From DATGPD01 sp031423015 (GTDB lineage: Bacteria > Planctomycetota > UBA1135 > UBA2386): DNA of 64,000 nt. Position numbers and translations under genes: made by a program. The stretch spans positions 69,778 through 133,777 of the forward strand of contig JANPER010000246.1 in the NCBI GenBank assembly GCA_031423015.1. Direction: 5' to 3'. The notes beneath the pieces were generated by a model, which had not been told where the DNA came from, ran no database searches, and was given only the letters and a program-made list of their open reading frames with translations. This document shows, one piece after another, positions 34,847 through 45,337 of this stretch (positions are counted from its first letter, which is position 1; each line of letters begins with the position of its first letter).

Positions 34847-37075
34847 GTGCTCGTTGTCGCCCTCGCCGTTGCCGTCGCCCTCGTCGTTGCTTCACCCCAG
34901 GCACAGGCCCCACCGGGCAGCTACGGCCATTCCGAGCACGGCGTCGCGTTCGACGAAGGCCCGCGGCAACGACCGTGGCCCATTCAAGGGATCGGCACCA
35001 CCAGCTTCCCGATCACCACCAAGGTGCCGGAAGTGCAGGCGTGGTTCGACCAAGGCAACACGCTGCTGCACAGCTTTTGGTACTACGAGGCGGAGCGCGC
35101 GTTCCGTTGGTGCGCCAAGCTCGACCCTGACTGCGCGATGGCGTACTGGGGCATGGCGCGCGCTTGCGTGCGCAACCGCGAGCGCTACGACGCCATGGTT
35201 CGGCAGGCCGTCGCGCGCAAGGCCAACGCCAGCCCGCGTGAGCGCATGTATATCGAGGCGATCGAGAAGGCCACGGTGCCCGACCTGGTGGTGTCCGCCG
35301 ACGTGCCGCAGCTCGGCTGGAACGGCATCAGCGATCGCCTCGTGGACGGGGTGCAGAAGATCGTGCTCGCCTATCCCGACGACCTCGAAGCCAAGGCCTG
35401 GCTCGCCCTCGCCGGCATGTTCAACCACAACCGTTATGGCGTGGAGCTCATCCTGCGCGAGGTGCTCGCCAAGGAACCCGACCATCCCGGTGCCCACCAC
35501 TATCGCATCCACAACTGGGACACCCTCGACCTCGGCGTGCAGGCGCTGAGCAGTGCCGCGCGCTACGGCGAGATCGCGAGCGCCATTGGCCACGCCAATC
35601 ACATGCCAGGCCACACCTACGGCAAGCTCGGCATGTGGCACGAGGCCGCGATCTCGCTCGACGCGGCGACGCGGGTCGAGAAGGCGTACATGCGCGATCG
35701 CCTGCTGTTGCCATTCCATGATTGGAACTATGGCCACAACCGCAACTACCTGAGCGAGGCGCAGAGCCAGCTCGGCATGGCCGAGGCGGCGATCGCCGGT
35801 GCGCGCGACCTGCTGAACGCGCCGCTCGACAAGAAGTACAACGACCCCGACAAGACCGGGCCCGGCACGTTTCGCCAAGGCATCGCGACGCTGCGGCGCG
35901 CGCTGGTGCGCTTCGAGCGGTGGCGCGAGATTCTCGATGGCGCCATCCCGTGGCGTGCCGACCTGATCGACGACCAGGTGTGGAAGCACTACTGCGAAGC
36001 GCTCGCGCACGTTGGCCTGCGCACGCTCGACGGGTCCCTCGACAGGTCTCTCGACAGGGCCGAGGCCTCGGTGCTGGCGCTGCGCCAACTGGAGAACAAG
36101 ACCAGCGGCGAGTTACTCGCGTGGCACGCGATCATGTGGCGCGAGGCGCAAGGCGGGTTGCACTTGGCGCGCGGTGAGACCACGGATGGCTTGCGGTTGC
36201 TGGCCGAGGCCGCCGAGAAAGAGCTCGAGCGCCGCAAGGACGACAACGACCCGCCGACCTATCCGCGTTCGGTGTACGACGTGCTCGGCGAGGCCTACCT
36301 CGACCTGCAGAGCCCAGGCGCCGCACGCGGCGCGTTCGAGAAGTCGCTCACCGTGCTGCGCAACGGCGCGATGGCGTTGTCCGGCCTGGCGCGCGCGCAC
36401 CATGCGCTCGGCGACCGCGCCGCCGCCGAGAGTGCTTATGCGCGTCTGCTGCACCTCTCTTCGCACGCCGACCCGGGTCTGCGCTGGCTGACCGTGCCGC
36501 AAGGTCTCGGGCTCACCGCGGTGCCGCGCGACGACTCGCCCGCGCCGCAGCGCAGCTACGCCGACACCACGCTTTTGCCGCTCGGCCCCGAGCGCTGGGA
36601 ACCCTTCGCCGCGCCCGAGCTGTCGGCGCTGGACAGCGCGGGCCAGAAGGTCACGCTGCCCGACTTCGAGGGTAAGAATGTGCTCCTGGTCTTCTACCTC
36701 AGCGACGCCTGCCTGCACTGCGTCAGCCAGCTGCAAGCGATCGGCGCGCGCGCGTCCGACTTTGCCAGCCGCAACACCGTGTTGCTCGCGATCAGCGACG
36801 ACGCGCCGGAGAAGAACGCGAGTTCAGAGAAGCTCGGCAAGCTGCCGTGGCGTTTGCTCTCCGACACGGACTATGGCAACGCGCGGCGCTATCAGGCGTA
36901 CGACGACTTCGAGGCGCTGGCGCTGCACGCCACGATCTTGCTCGACGGCAAAGGCCGCGTGCGCTGGGCGCGCGTCGGCGGCGATCCGTTCACCGACATC
37001 GACTTCTTGCTGCAAGAGATCGACCGCGCCGGCAAGCTGCCGCTGCCGGCCAGCTCGGCGCTGGGTTCACGCTGA
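34847..37075 (+). CDS. TPR-repeat protein with C-terminal peroxiredoxin-like (AhpC/TSA) domain
   Basis: A 742-residue protein from a GTG start with a signal peptide (VVALAVAVALVVASPQAQA). Residues ~60-570 are helical TPR-type repeats (AYWGMARACVRNRERYDAMV; YPDDLEAKAWLALAGMF; SVYDVLGEAYLDLQSPGAARGAFEKSL). Residues ~590-735 form a thioredoxin-fold AhpC/TSA domain (LPDFEGKNVLLVFYLSDACLHCVSQL, DGKGRVRWARVGGDPF) with a C-x-x-C redox pair in ACLHC. Such proteins are common in planctomycetes and acidobacteria as periplasmic redox proteins. Substrate unknown. Confidence 0.85.
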   Translation: MLVVALAVAVALVVASPQAQAPPGSYGHSEHGVAFDEGPRQRPWPIQGIGTTSFPITTKVPEVQAWFDQGNTLLHSFWYYEAERAFRWCAKLDPDCAMAYWGMARACVRNRERYDAMVRQAVARKANASPRERMYIEAIEKATVPDLVVSADVPQLGWNGISDRLVDGVQKIVLAYPDDLEAKAWLALAGMFNHNRYGVELILREVLAKEPDHPGAHHYRIHNWDTLDLGVQALSSAARYGEIASAIGHANHMPGHTYGKLGMWHEAAISLDAATRVEKAYMRDRLLLPFHDWNYGHNRNYLSEAQSQLGMAEAAIAGARDLLNAPLDKKYNDPDKTGPGTFRQGIATLRRALVRFERWREILDGAIPWRADLIDDQVWKHYCEALAHVGLRTLDGSLDRSLDRAEASVLALRQLENKTSGELLAWHAIMWREAQGGLHLARGETTDGLRLLAEAAEKELERRKDDNDPPTYPRSVYDVLGEAYLDLQSPGAARGAFEKSLTVLRNGAMALSGLARAHHALGDRAAAESAYARLLHLSSHADPGLRWLTVPQGLGLTAVPRDDSPAPQRSYADTTLLPLGPERWEPFAAPELSALDSAGQKVTLPDFEGKNVLLVFYLSDACLHCVSQLQAIGARASDFASRNTVLLAISDDAPEKNASSEKLGKLPWRLLSDTDYGNARRYQAYDDFEALALHATILLDGKGRVRWARVGGDPFTDIDFLLQEIDRAGKLPLPASSALGSR

Positions 37076-37085
37076 AGGGAGGCGG

Positions 37086-38453
<1,368 letters not shown>

Positions 38454-38509
38454 GCCGCGAACAGTACACAGGGGTCAGACACATTCGTCCTGCTTGGTAA
38501 GTTGGCGGG

Positions 38510-39160
38510 ATGGACAGCCGCCAGTTCGAACATCTGCGCCTCGCGTACGGCGACCGTGAACTGCAAACCCAAGACCTGCCGCCCGACCCGCTGACCTTGT
38601 TTCACGAGTGGCTCGACGCCGCGACCGCGGCCGGTGTGCAGGAACCCAACGGCATGGCGCTGGCCACCGTCGACGAGCAGGGCGCGCCGGCTTGTCGCAT
38701 CGTGTTGCTCAAGGGCGTCGACGCGCAGGGCTTCCGCTTCTTCACCAACTTCGAGAGCGACAAGGGCCGGCATCTGGCGCGCGAGCCGCGCGCGGCGTTG
38801 ACCTTCTGGTGGAACGCGCCCACCGCGCGGCAGGTGCGCGTCACGGGCGACGTGCGCCGCGTGCCCGACGCCGAGGCCGACGCCTACTTCGCGACGCGCC
38901 CGCGCGCCAGCCAACTCGCTGCCGCCGTATCACCCCAGAGTCGCGCCGTGCCCGACCGTGCCGGGCTCGAGGCGCGCGTGCATGCGCTGGAAGCGCAAGT
39001 CGGGGCCGGCGCTGTGCCGCGCCCGGTGACTTGGGGCGGCTACCTCGTGCAGCCGCGCCGCATCGAGTTCTGGCAGGGGCGCGACCACCGCCTGCACGAT
39101 CGCTTCCGCTACACGCGCGCGGAAGACGACGCGTGGCAGATCGACCGCCTGGCGCCGTAG
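38510..39160 (+). CDS. pdxH: Pyridoxamine 5'-phosphate oxidase
   Basis: A 216-residue FMN enzyme that makes pyridoxal phosphate. Family blocks are present in order: PNGMALATVDEQGAPACRIVLLKGVD, FRFFTNFESDKGRHLAREPRAALTFWW, RQVRVTGDVRRVPDAEADAYFATRP, SQLAAAVSPQSR, and the C-terminal WGGYLVQPRRIEFWQGRDHRLHDRFRY. Ser/Gln and Arg-x-His substrate residues are intact. The length matches E. coli PdxH. Divergent from trpS with a 56-bp gap. Confidence 0.97.
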   Translation: MDSRQFEHLRLAYGDRELQTQDLPPDPLTLFHEWLDAATAAGVQEPNGMALATVDEQGAPACRIVLLKGVDAQGFRFFTNFESDKGRHLAREPRAALTFWWNAPTARQVRVTGDVRRVPDAEADAYFATRPRASQLAAAVSPQSRAVPDRAGLEARVHALEAQVGAGAVPRPVTWGGYLVQPRRIEFWQGRDHRLHDRFRYTRAEDDAWQIDRLAP

Positions 39161-39164
39161 CCGA

Positions 39165-40871
39165 TCACTTCTTGTGCGGAACGTAAACAGCGCCAGCCTT
39201 GCGCAGCTTGCGCTTCTGCTCCGCGGTCAGCGGCAACACGCGCGATAGCTCACGCAGCAGAACCAGCTGCCGCGTGGCCGCGTCCCGCACAGGGCCGAGC
39301 TTACCGAGCCCGGTCCCGGACAGCTTGTCTGGCGTACCAAAGGCCTCGTCAGGCAGCGCTTGGGCCCACGCATCGACTGCGGCCTGGAGCTGCGGCGCCG
39401 CGTCCTTGCTCAGCCCGATCTGACGCGTCAGCGCTTGCGACAGCTCGCTCGCGAACTCCTCGCGGCCGCTCACCGTCACCGGCTTGGCGAACTGCGCCCA
39501 GACCAAGCCGGTGTCGAACAGGTTGGCCGTCGATCCCGCCAAGCGCGCCGGAAACAGGGCTTGCTCCTGCTGCGGCGTCAGCATCTGGCGCGCCTCGCGG
39601 TAGAAGCGGTCCTTCAACTCCGTCTCACCGAGCACGCCCGCGAGATCGAAGTCGTCGTCCTTCACCGCGGCGCGCCGCGCGTCGTCGGCGCCGGCGATCT
39701 CCGCGCTCAAACGCTGCAGCGTGTCGCGCTGCGCGTTGCTCAGCGGCATGCCCGCCTTGGTCAGCGTCGCGTGCAGCTGATTGGCGGCGACGACCGGGTT
39801 GGTGAACACGCCGTTGGGCCCCGTGCCAGGCACCTTCGCCTCGACCAACTGGCCCGCCTGCTTGATCAGCTCGGAGTTGAGCTTCCCCACCTCGCCCAAC
39901 ACCTCGAGCGGCATCTCCTCGCCCTTCTCCAACGCCGCATACATCGAGTCGAGCTTCTTCGTCATCTCAAACATGCACTGGCCGGTGACGTCCCAGTCGA
40001 TCTTTCCCAGCACCGGCTCCATGCCGGAGTAGGTCACCGCGTGCTCGAGCGCCGGCGCCGCCACTGCGACCTCGGGAACTACCGCCGGCGTCTCACTGGC
40101 CAACGTGCGCGCCGCCTTCGCTTCGAGTTCACGCGCCCGCGCCTGCTCGTCGAGCAGTTCCTTCTGCAACGACTCGACCCGCTGCGTCAGCTCGTCGACC
40201 TTGGCCACCGTCAACTCCGGCGCTTGCGCGCGCAGCTCCAGGCTCTCGCCGGTGTTCGCCTGCGCGATGTCGCCGCCGCCCGACCAACGAATCGCCCCCA
40301 CCACCACGGCGACCGTGACTGCACCCAACGCGGTGCCACCCGCAAACGACTTCCATTCCATCGCCGCAACCTCGATTTCAGTTCCCTGGGTCATGCGCAG
40401 CCGGCCGAGCGACGACACGTCGCACACCGCTGCACTTTCTTCGCATGTGCGCAACCGATCGCCGGTGTGAACCGGCCAGAGGGCGCGTTCACCGCCGTGC
40501 GCCGTCTCGGTGACCGCACGGCTTTGCCACTGCAGGCAGCCGTCGACCACGTGCCACGCCACGGCGCGGCGCCGCGGAGCGTCGTCGCCCGACAGGATCT
40601 GCGTGCTCACCAGCGCCGCCGCGGCCGCGCCCAGCACAGTGCCGAACATCGCCGCGAACACACGGGTGCGGCGCCGCGGCAAACGCACGATGCCGGGGTC
40701 GCTCGCCGCGCCTTGCAGCCGCGCCAGCACCCCGCCCGTCAGATCGGGCACAGCCTGCCGCCCCGCCACCTCGTGCAGCATGGCGTCGAGCACGCGCTCC
40801 TTGGGATCGACGAACTCGCCGCCGTCGCCGTGATCCCCGACCTGGCCCTCGTTCTCGTCTCGCGTCGTCAC
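39165..40871 (-). CDS. FecR-like membrane protein with coiled coil, partner of sigma factor
   Basis: The GTG at 40871 overlaps the sigma-factor stop (GTGA), giving 568 residues. Residues ~20-65 are a short cytoplasmic segment typical of an anti-sigma head (ERVLDAMLHEVAGR). TM1 (~70-92, VFAAMFGTVLGAAAAALVS) leads into a FecR-like segment (VWPVHTGDRLRT.EESAAVCDVSSLGRLRM..GTEIEV), then a second TM (ALGAVTVAVVVGAIRW, ~181-196), a coiled coil (VDELTQRVESLQKELLDEQARAREL) and a long helical C-terminal domain. A role in holding or regulating the adjacent sigma factor is inferred from coupling and layout. The second TM puts the C-terminal half on the cytoplasmic side, which is unusual. Confidence 0.75.
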   Translation of the reverse strand: MTTRDENEGQVGDHGDGGEFVDPKERVLDAMLHEVAGRQAVPDLTGGVLARLQGAASDPGIVRLPRRRTRVFAAMFGTVLGAAAAALVSTQILSGDDAPRRRAVAWHVVDGCLQWQSRAVTETAHGGERALWPVHTGDRLRTCEESAAVCDVSSLGRLRMTQGTEIEVAAMEWKSFAGGTALGAVTVAVVVGAIRWSGGGDIAQANTGESLELRAQAPELTVAKVDELTQRVESLQKELLDEQARARELEAKAARTLASETPAVVPEVAVAAPALEHAVTYSGMEPVLGKIDWDVTGQCMFEMTKKLDSMYAALEKGEEMPLEVLGEVGKLNSELIKQAGQLVEAKVPGTGPNGVFTNPVVAANQLHATLTKAGMPLSNAQRDTLQRLSAEIAGADDARRAAVKDDDFDLAGVLGETELKDRFYREARQMLTPQQEQALFPARLAGSTANLFDTGLVWAQFAKPVTVSGREEFASELSQALTRQIGLSKDAAPQLQAAVDAWAQALPDEAFGTPDKLSGTGLGKLGPVRDAATRQLVLLRELSRVLPLTAEQKRKLRKAGAVYVPHKK

Positions 40872-41401
40872 GCCTTCACCTTCCTCTCCACGCACAACCG
40901 CAGCGCCGCGCGCACGCGACGCAGCCAACTCTTGATGCCGTCCTCGCTCAAGGCAAAGCGCCGCGCCAACTCCGCGCGTGAAGTGCCATCCCGATAGTGT
41001 CCCTGCAACAGGGCTTGCGAGCCTCCCTCGAGCGTTGACACGCAGGTCCGCAGCGCCTCCACCAGCGCGTCGCCGCCGTCTTCGCCGCAGTCCTCGACAA
41101 AGGCGCTCTCGATCACATCGAGGTCGTTCAGCCCGCGGTGGCGCGGCCGCCGCTTCGCCTTGAGCAGCAGGTGCTTGGCAGCCGTGCGCAGGTAGGCCGC
41201 CGTCGCGCGCTCGTCGCGCGCCTCGAAGGGCCGCTGCAACACGGCGACAAAGGTGTCCTGCGCCAGCTCTTCCGCCAGGCGCGCGTCGCAGCCGAGCGCG
41301 CGCAGGAAGCGCCACAACCCGGCCTGGTGGCGACGCACCAGCGCGGTGACGTCGAGGCTTCGGGCCTCCCTTCGCTCAGGCATGGTCAGCAGACTCGTCA
41401 C
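40868..41401 (-). CDS. ECF-type RNA polymerase sigma factor
   Basis: A 177-residue sigma-70 family protein. Region 2 (TALVRRHQAGLWRFLRALGCDARLAEELAQDTFVAVL) and region 4 (LVEALRTCVSTLEGGSQALLQGHYRDGTSRAELARRFALSEDGIKSWLRRVRAALR) are both clear, separated by a short linker, and it lacks regions 1 and 3. Its stop overlaps the start of the FecR-like membrane gene, the arrangement of sigma/anti-sigma pairs. A lysine-rich C-terminus (VERKVKA) follows. The regulon cannot be told from this window. Confidence 0.93.
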   Translation of the reverse strand: MTSLLTMPERREARSLDVTALVRRHQAGLWRFLRALGCDARLAEELAQDTFVAVLQRPFEARDERATAAYLRTAAKHLLLKAKRRPRHRGLNDLDVIESAFVEDCGEDGGDALVEALRTCVSTLEGGSQALLQGHYRDGTSRAELARRFALSEDGIKSWLRRVRAALRLCVERKVKA

Positions 41402-41476
41402 GCGCCATCAGGCCCGCGACTGCGCCACCGGGGTGCAACAATCTGTAAGAAGTCGCGGTCGCTGGCCGGCGCACGC

Positions 41477-42379
41477 TCAGCGCACCGGCCCGAGCCCAAG
41501 CTCCGCGCGCAGCGAGTCGTCGCTCGGTTGGTTCTTGGTCCAGTAGTCGATGCGCTCGGTCTTCTGCAGCACCGCGCGGAAGATCAAGGTGGTCGCATCG
41601 CCCTTCTCGAAGCGTTCCTCGAACGCCGTGATGACGAAGGGGAACGCCTTGGCGAAGCGCACGCGCAGGCTGCGCGCCTCCGAGTTGCTGAGCTGAATCG
41701 TCAAGCGATACTCCCGCTCGGCGATGTCGTTGCCCGGCGTACGCGGCAAGTCGGCGAGACTCGCCGACGCTTTCTCGACGCGCAGCGGTCGATGATCGAG
41801 GCGCACGCGAAGCGCGCTCGGGATCACCTGCAGTTCCCCGACTGGCAGGCGGTCAGCACCGAGGCGGATCTGCGTGAAGACCTCGTCTTCGAGCAGCGCC
41901 AGCGGCAGGGTCGCGCGCTCGTCGCCCTCTTTCTCGAAGTAGGAGTGGCCCACGGTCTCGAACGCGCGATCGCGCCGGTTGGCCTGCAGCCACACGTGCC
42001 CGCACCAGTCTTGGATCGAGGTCGTGCACTTGAGGGTCTGCGGCAGGTCACTGCCGCCGGCCGTCGCCGCGGTGAAAACTGACTGCATGAGCGAGTAGTC
42101 GGACAGGCCCGTGCTGAAGCGCTCGATGCGGTTGAGCTTGAGCACGTTGACCGCCTGATCGCCCGCGCCGCGCTCGTCTTTCACCTGCTTGTCGCGCAGC
42201 AGGTCTTCGGTGACGAAGATCAAGAGCGCATAGCCCGGCCGCATCGTGCCATAGCGTTGGCGCTCGATCGCGTAGCGATTGACCTCGGCCTTGCCTTGGT
42301 GCCAGTAGTCAGAAAACTGCGCCGGAAGGCTGCCGGCGGCGGTGACGGCGGCGACGAGCACGCATGGCCAGAGTCTCAT
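41477..42379 (-). CDS. Secreted hypothetical protein of the 'YWxxGKAE' type
   Basis: A 300-residue protein with a signal peptide (RLWPCVLVAAVTAAGSLPAQ). The mature part has well-conserved-looking blocks: SDYWHQGKAEVNRYAIERQRYG, LLIFVTEDLLRDKQVK, VLKLNRIERFSTGLSDYSLMQSVFT, LKCTTSIQDWCGHVW, SYFEKEGDE. I recall close relatives in Bacteroidetes and planctomycetes sometimes mislabelled as 'septum formation inhibitor Maf'. No catalytic function is known. It is probably periplasmic or outer-membrane associated. A 22-bp repeat lies 40 bp upstream of its start. Confidence 0.75.
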   Translation of the reverse strand: MRLWPCVLVAAVTAAGSLPAQFSDYWHQGKAEVNRYAIERQRYGTMRPGYALLIFVTEDLLRDKQVKDERGAGDQAVNVLKLNRIERFSTGLSDYSLMQSVFTAATAGGSDLPQTLKCTTSIQDWCGHVWLQANRRDRAFETVGHSYFEKEGDERATLPLALLEDEVFTQIRLGADRLPVGELQVIPSALRVRLDHRPLRVEKASASLADLPRTPGNDIAEREYRLTIQLSNSEARSLRVRFAKAFPFVITAFEERFEKGDATTLIFRAVLQKTERIDYWTKNQPSDDSLRAELGLGPVR

Positions 42380-42418
42380 TGGTAGGGAGCATAGCGAGGG
42401 CAGAACCCGCCTTGCCGG

Positions 42419-42440
42419 GTTCGCTCGGTGATGTCAGTGA
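42419..42440 (+). repeat. 22-bp direct repeat flanking the AAA ATPase, copy 1
   Basis: GTTCGCTCGGTGATGTCAGT followed by GA. It recurs at 43814-43835 with one mismatch, on the other side of the AAA ATPase gene. Confidence 0.85.
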
Positions 42441-42460
42441 GAGAACACCGTGGCTTCCTT

Positions 42461-42500
42461 TTGTGCACCATACTGCACAACAATAGTCAATCTTGTGCAG
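42461..42500. promoter_or_regulatory. TTGTGCA operator-like inverted repeats upstream of AAA ATPase
   Basis: TTGTGCA (42461-42467) and TGCACAA (42474-42480) form a perfect inverted repeat with a 6-base spacer. CTGCACAA (42473-42480) also pairs with TTGTGCAG (42493-42500) over a 12-base spacer. The three half-sites lie in an AT-richer pocket 19-58 bp upstream of the ATPase start, so a dimeric repressor, possibly autoregulatory, is inferred. Confidence 0.6.
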
Positions 42501-42518
42501 TTCATGTAGCATCGACTC

Positions 42519-43799
42519 GTGATCACCGACGAGAGCCTCCGCCAAGTTCTGCTCGATCAGCACGAAGAGCTGGAGACGCCACCACCGATGGGCCGGTGGG
42601 TCGCCCGGACCCAGGAGCACGTCCTTCGTGCGGCGCTATGCCGGCCGCTCATCAAGGTCATCACGGGCGTCCGTCGATCGGGCAAGTCGGTGCTCGCTCG
42701 CCTGGCGTTGGGGGACCAAGCGTTCGCCTACGTCAACTTCGACGACGAACGCCTGGCTGGGCTGAAGGGAAGCGACCTGCAGCGGATCGAGAAGGCGATG
42801 ACGTCGCTGTGGCCGGCGGCCAACCTCTGGTTTCTCGACGAGGTTCAGAACGTGTCCGGATGGGAGCTGTTCGTGAACCGGCTCCAACGGGCGGGCCACA
42901 ACCTCGTCATCACGGGGAGCAATTCGAAGCTCCTCAGTCGAGAGCTCGCCACCCACCTGACCGGCCGCTACCTCGCGATCGAGCTGTTCCCGTTCTCGTT
43001 CCGCGAGTTTCTGGCAGCCCGCGGCGACACGCTGCCGGGCACGTCCGTCTCCACACGGGTGCACGCCCGGCTCGAGGAGCGGCTCAGGGAATACGTCGAC
43101 GTTGGCGGCTTCCCGGAAATGGTCCTCGCCGGGACGTCAGGCTCATACTTGCGCGAACTGCACGACAAGATCGTCTCGCGCGACATCGCGGCACGGTACC
43201 GCGTCCGACAGCCGCGAACGCTCAAGGAACTCTCGCTCTACTGCTTCTCCAACCCGGCGACGTCGCTCACGCACAATAGCGTGCAGCGCACGTTCGACTT
43301 GAAGAGCGTGCACACCGCCGGCAATTACGTGCACTACCTCGAAGAGGCCTACCTGATCCTTCTGGCGCGCCCGTTCGCCTTCAAGTTCCGTGAGCAGATC
43401 CGCCAACCTCGGAAGGTCTACACCATCGACAACGGCCTGACCCGTGCTCTGTCCACGAAGGTGAGCCAGGATCGTGGTGCGTTGCTGGAGAACCTGACCT
43501 TTCAGGAACTGCGGCGCCGTGGCGCCGACGCCTACTGTTTGAAGCAGCCAGGTTACGAAGTCGACTTCTTGGTTCGGGACGGTCGCCGCGTGGCACAGCT
43601 GATCCAAGTGTGCTCCGCTCTCGAGACGCCCGAGGTTGTGGCGCGCGAGTATGGCGCACTTGCCAAAGCTGCGGCGGCGACTCGCTGCCGTGACCTGCGC
43701 GTTCTGACCTTCGACGGCACCCCGCCTCCGGACCGCTGGTTGCCATCGGGATCTGCGGTGCAAGTGCAGGCCCTGTGGCGCTGGTTGCTCGACGGGTAG
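42519..43799 (+). CDS. AAA_14/DUF4143 ATPase
   Basis: A 426-residue stand-alone ATPase. Walker A is GVRRSGKS (~res 50-57), Walker B LWFLDEVQN, with ITGSNSKLLS as sensor 1 and PFSFREFL typical of the AAA_14 family. From about residue 200 the DUF4143 domain follows (YVDVGGFPEMVL, HDKIVSRDIAARYRV, YLEEAYLILLARPF, ENLTFQELRRRGADAY, GYEVDFLVR). These proteins are widespread, spread by transfer, and of unknown cellular role. The gene has its own operator-like repeats and is flanked by 22-bp direct repeats, both signs of a mobile acquisition. Confidence 0.9.
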   Translation: MITDESLRQVLLDQHEELETPPPMGRWVARTQEHVLRAALCRPLIKVITGVRRSGKSVLARLALGDQAFAYVNFDDERLAGLKGSDLQRIEKAMTSLWPAANLWFLDEVQNVSGWELFVNRLQRAGHNLVITGSNSKLLSRELATHLTGRYLAIELFPFSFREFLAARGDTLPGTSVSTRVHARLEERLREYVDVGGFPEMVLAGTSGSYLRELHDKIVSRDIAARYRVRQPRTLKELSLYCFSNPATSLTHNSVQRTFDLKSVHTAGNYVHYLEEAYLILLARPFAFKFREQIRQPRKVYTIDNGLTRALSTKVSQDRGALLENLTFQELRRRGADAYCLKQPGYEVDFLVRDGRRVAQLIQVCSALETPEVVAREYGALAKAAAATRCRDLRVLTFDGTPPPDRWLPSGSAVQVQALWRWLLDG

Positions 43800-43813
43800 C
43801 AACCGCCCCACCG

Positions 43814-43835
43814 GTTCGCTCGGTGAGGTCAGTGA
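43814..43835 (+). repeat. 22-bp direct repeat flanking the AAA ATPase, copy 2
   Basis: GTTCGCTCGGTGAGGTCAGT followed by GA, identical to copy 1 except T to G at one position. It lies 15 bp after the ATPase stop and 35 bp before the Gfo/Idh/MocA gene. Confidence 0.85.
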
Positions 43836-43869
43836 TGGCAGGGGCCGCGTCCTGCACTACCATCCGGCG

Positions 43870-45333
43870 ATGCCTGTCACTCGTCGCACCTTCGTCGGCG
43901 GCATCTCGGCGGCCGCGTTGTCGTGGCCTGAACCAACGTCTCGCATCCTCGGCGCCAACCGCGACATCCGCGTGGCGGTGATCGGCCTGCGCGGCCAAGG
44001 GCGCACCCACATCGCGCAGTTTGCGGCGCTGCCCAACGTGCGGGTGGTCGCGCTGTGCGATGTCGACAGCGCGGTGCTCGCCGAACAGCGGGCCGCGTTC
44101 GAGAAGCGCTACGGTCGCGCGGTCGACGGCTACGCCGAGCCGCGCGCCGTGTTCGATCGCAAGGACATCGACGTGGTGTCCACCGCGACCCCCAACCACT
44201 GGCACGCGCTGATCGGCATCTGGGCTTGCCAGGCGGGCAAGGATTCCTACATCGAGAAGCCGATCTCACACAACGTGTGGGAAGGCCGCCAACTGTTGCG
44301 CGCCGCCCGCCGCGAGCGCCGGATCGTGCAGGGCGGCACCCAGAGTCGATCGCAGCCCGGCATACGCGAGGCGGTGCAGTTCGTGCGCGACGGCAAGCTC
44401 GGCGCGATCCGTTACGTGCACGGCGTCTGCTACAAGCCGCGCCTGTCGATCGGCAAGGTCGGCTTCGGCAAGGCCCCAGAAACCGTGGACTACTCGCAGT
44501 GGTGTGGACCCGCGCCGTACGAGGTGCTGCGTCGCAAAGAACTGCACTACGACTGGCATTGGCACTGGGCCACCGGCAACGGCGATCTCGGCAACCAGGG
44601 CATCCATCAGGTCGACGTCGCGCGTTGGATCCTCGGCGACGAAGGTCTGCCGCAGCAGATGATCAGCATCGGCGGCCGCGTGGGCTACGACGACGACGGC
44701 GAGACGCCGAACACGCAGTTGATCTTCTGCGACTACCCGATCGCGCCCCTGCTGTTCGAGGTGCGCGGGCTGCCGTCGGGCAAGGAGCATCAGGCCAGCG
44801 AGGCGGCCTGGCGCAAGGGCATGGACGTGGTGCCGGGCCTCGAGCGCGGGGGCAGCATCGGCGTGATCGCCTACTGCGAGCAGGGACGCATGGTGATCGA
44901 CACGGGCGCCGCGCGCGCTTACGACCCCGACGGCAAGCTGATCGCGGAGTTCAAGGGTGACGGCAACCACTACGCCAACTTCATCGCCGCGGTCGACGTG
45001 CGCGATGCGACCCTGCTGCACGCCGACGTGCTGGAAACGCACCTGAGCAGCGCGCTGTGTCACTTGGGCGGCATCTCGCACCAACTCGGTCACGCCGCGC
45101 GCGGCGACGAGCTGGACAAGCTGGCGAGTCGTCATCCCGAGTTCGCGCGCGCCTTCGCCGGCATGCGCGCTCACCTGCTGCGCAACGGCGTCGACGTGGC
45201 CAACACGCCCCTGAGTGCCGGGCGCCTATTGAACTTCGACCCGGTGAGCGAGCAGCTCCACGGCGACCATGCCGCCAACGCGCTGCTGACGCGACCCTAC
45301 CGCGAGCCGTTCGTGGTGCCGGCGCTCACCTGA
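43870..45333 (+). CDS. Gfo/Idh/MocA-family oxidoreductase, Tat-exported
   Basis: A 487-residue NAD(P)-dependent oxidoreductase of the planctomycete-expanded type. The N-terminus has a twin-arginine signal (TRRTFVGGISAAAL). The Rossmann domain starts IRVAVIGLRGQGRTHIAQF; STATPNHWHALIGIWACQAGKDSYIEKPISHNVWEGRQ is the EKP-containing motif. The C-terminal domain has NLGNQGIHQVDVARWILGD-like (GDLGNQGIHQVDVARW) residues. Such enzymes usually oxidise sugars or sugar acids in the periplasm; substrate not determinable. Confidence 0.93.
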   Translation: MPVTRRTFVGGISAAALSWPEPTSRILGANRDIRVAVIGLRGQGRTHIAQFAALPNVRVVALCDVDSAVLAEQRAAFEKRYGRAVDGYAEPRAVFDRKDIDVVSTATPNHWHALIGIWACQAGKDSYIEKPISHNVWEGRQLLRAARRERRIVQGGTQSRSQPGIREAVQFVRDGKLGAIRYVHGVCYKPRLSIGKVGFGKAPETVDYSQWCGPAPYEVLRRKELHYDWHWHWATGNGDLGNQGIHQVDVARWILGDEGLPQQMISIGGRVGYDDDGETPNTQLIFCDYPIAPLLFEVRGLPSGKEHQASEAAWRKGMDVVPGLERGGSIGVIAYCEQGRMVIDTGAARAYDPDGKLIAEFKGDGNHYANFIAAVDVRDATLLHADVLETHLSSALCHLGGISHQLGHAARGDELDKLASRHPEFARAFAGMRAHLLRNGVDVANTPLSAGRLLNFDPVSEQLHGDHAANALLTRPYREPFVVPALT

Positions 45334-45337
45334 GCGC

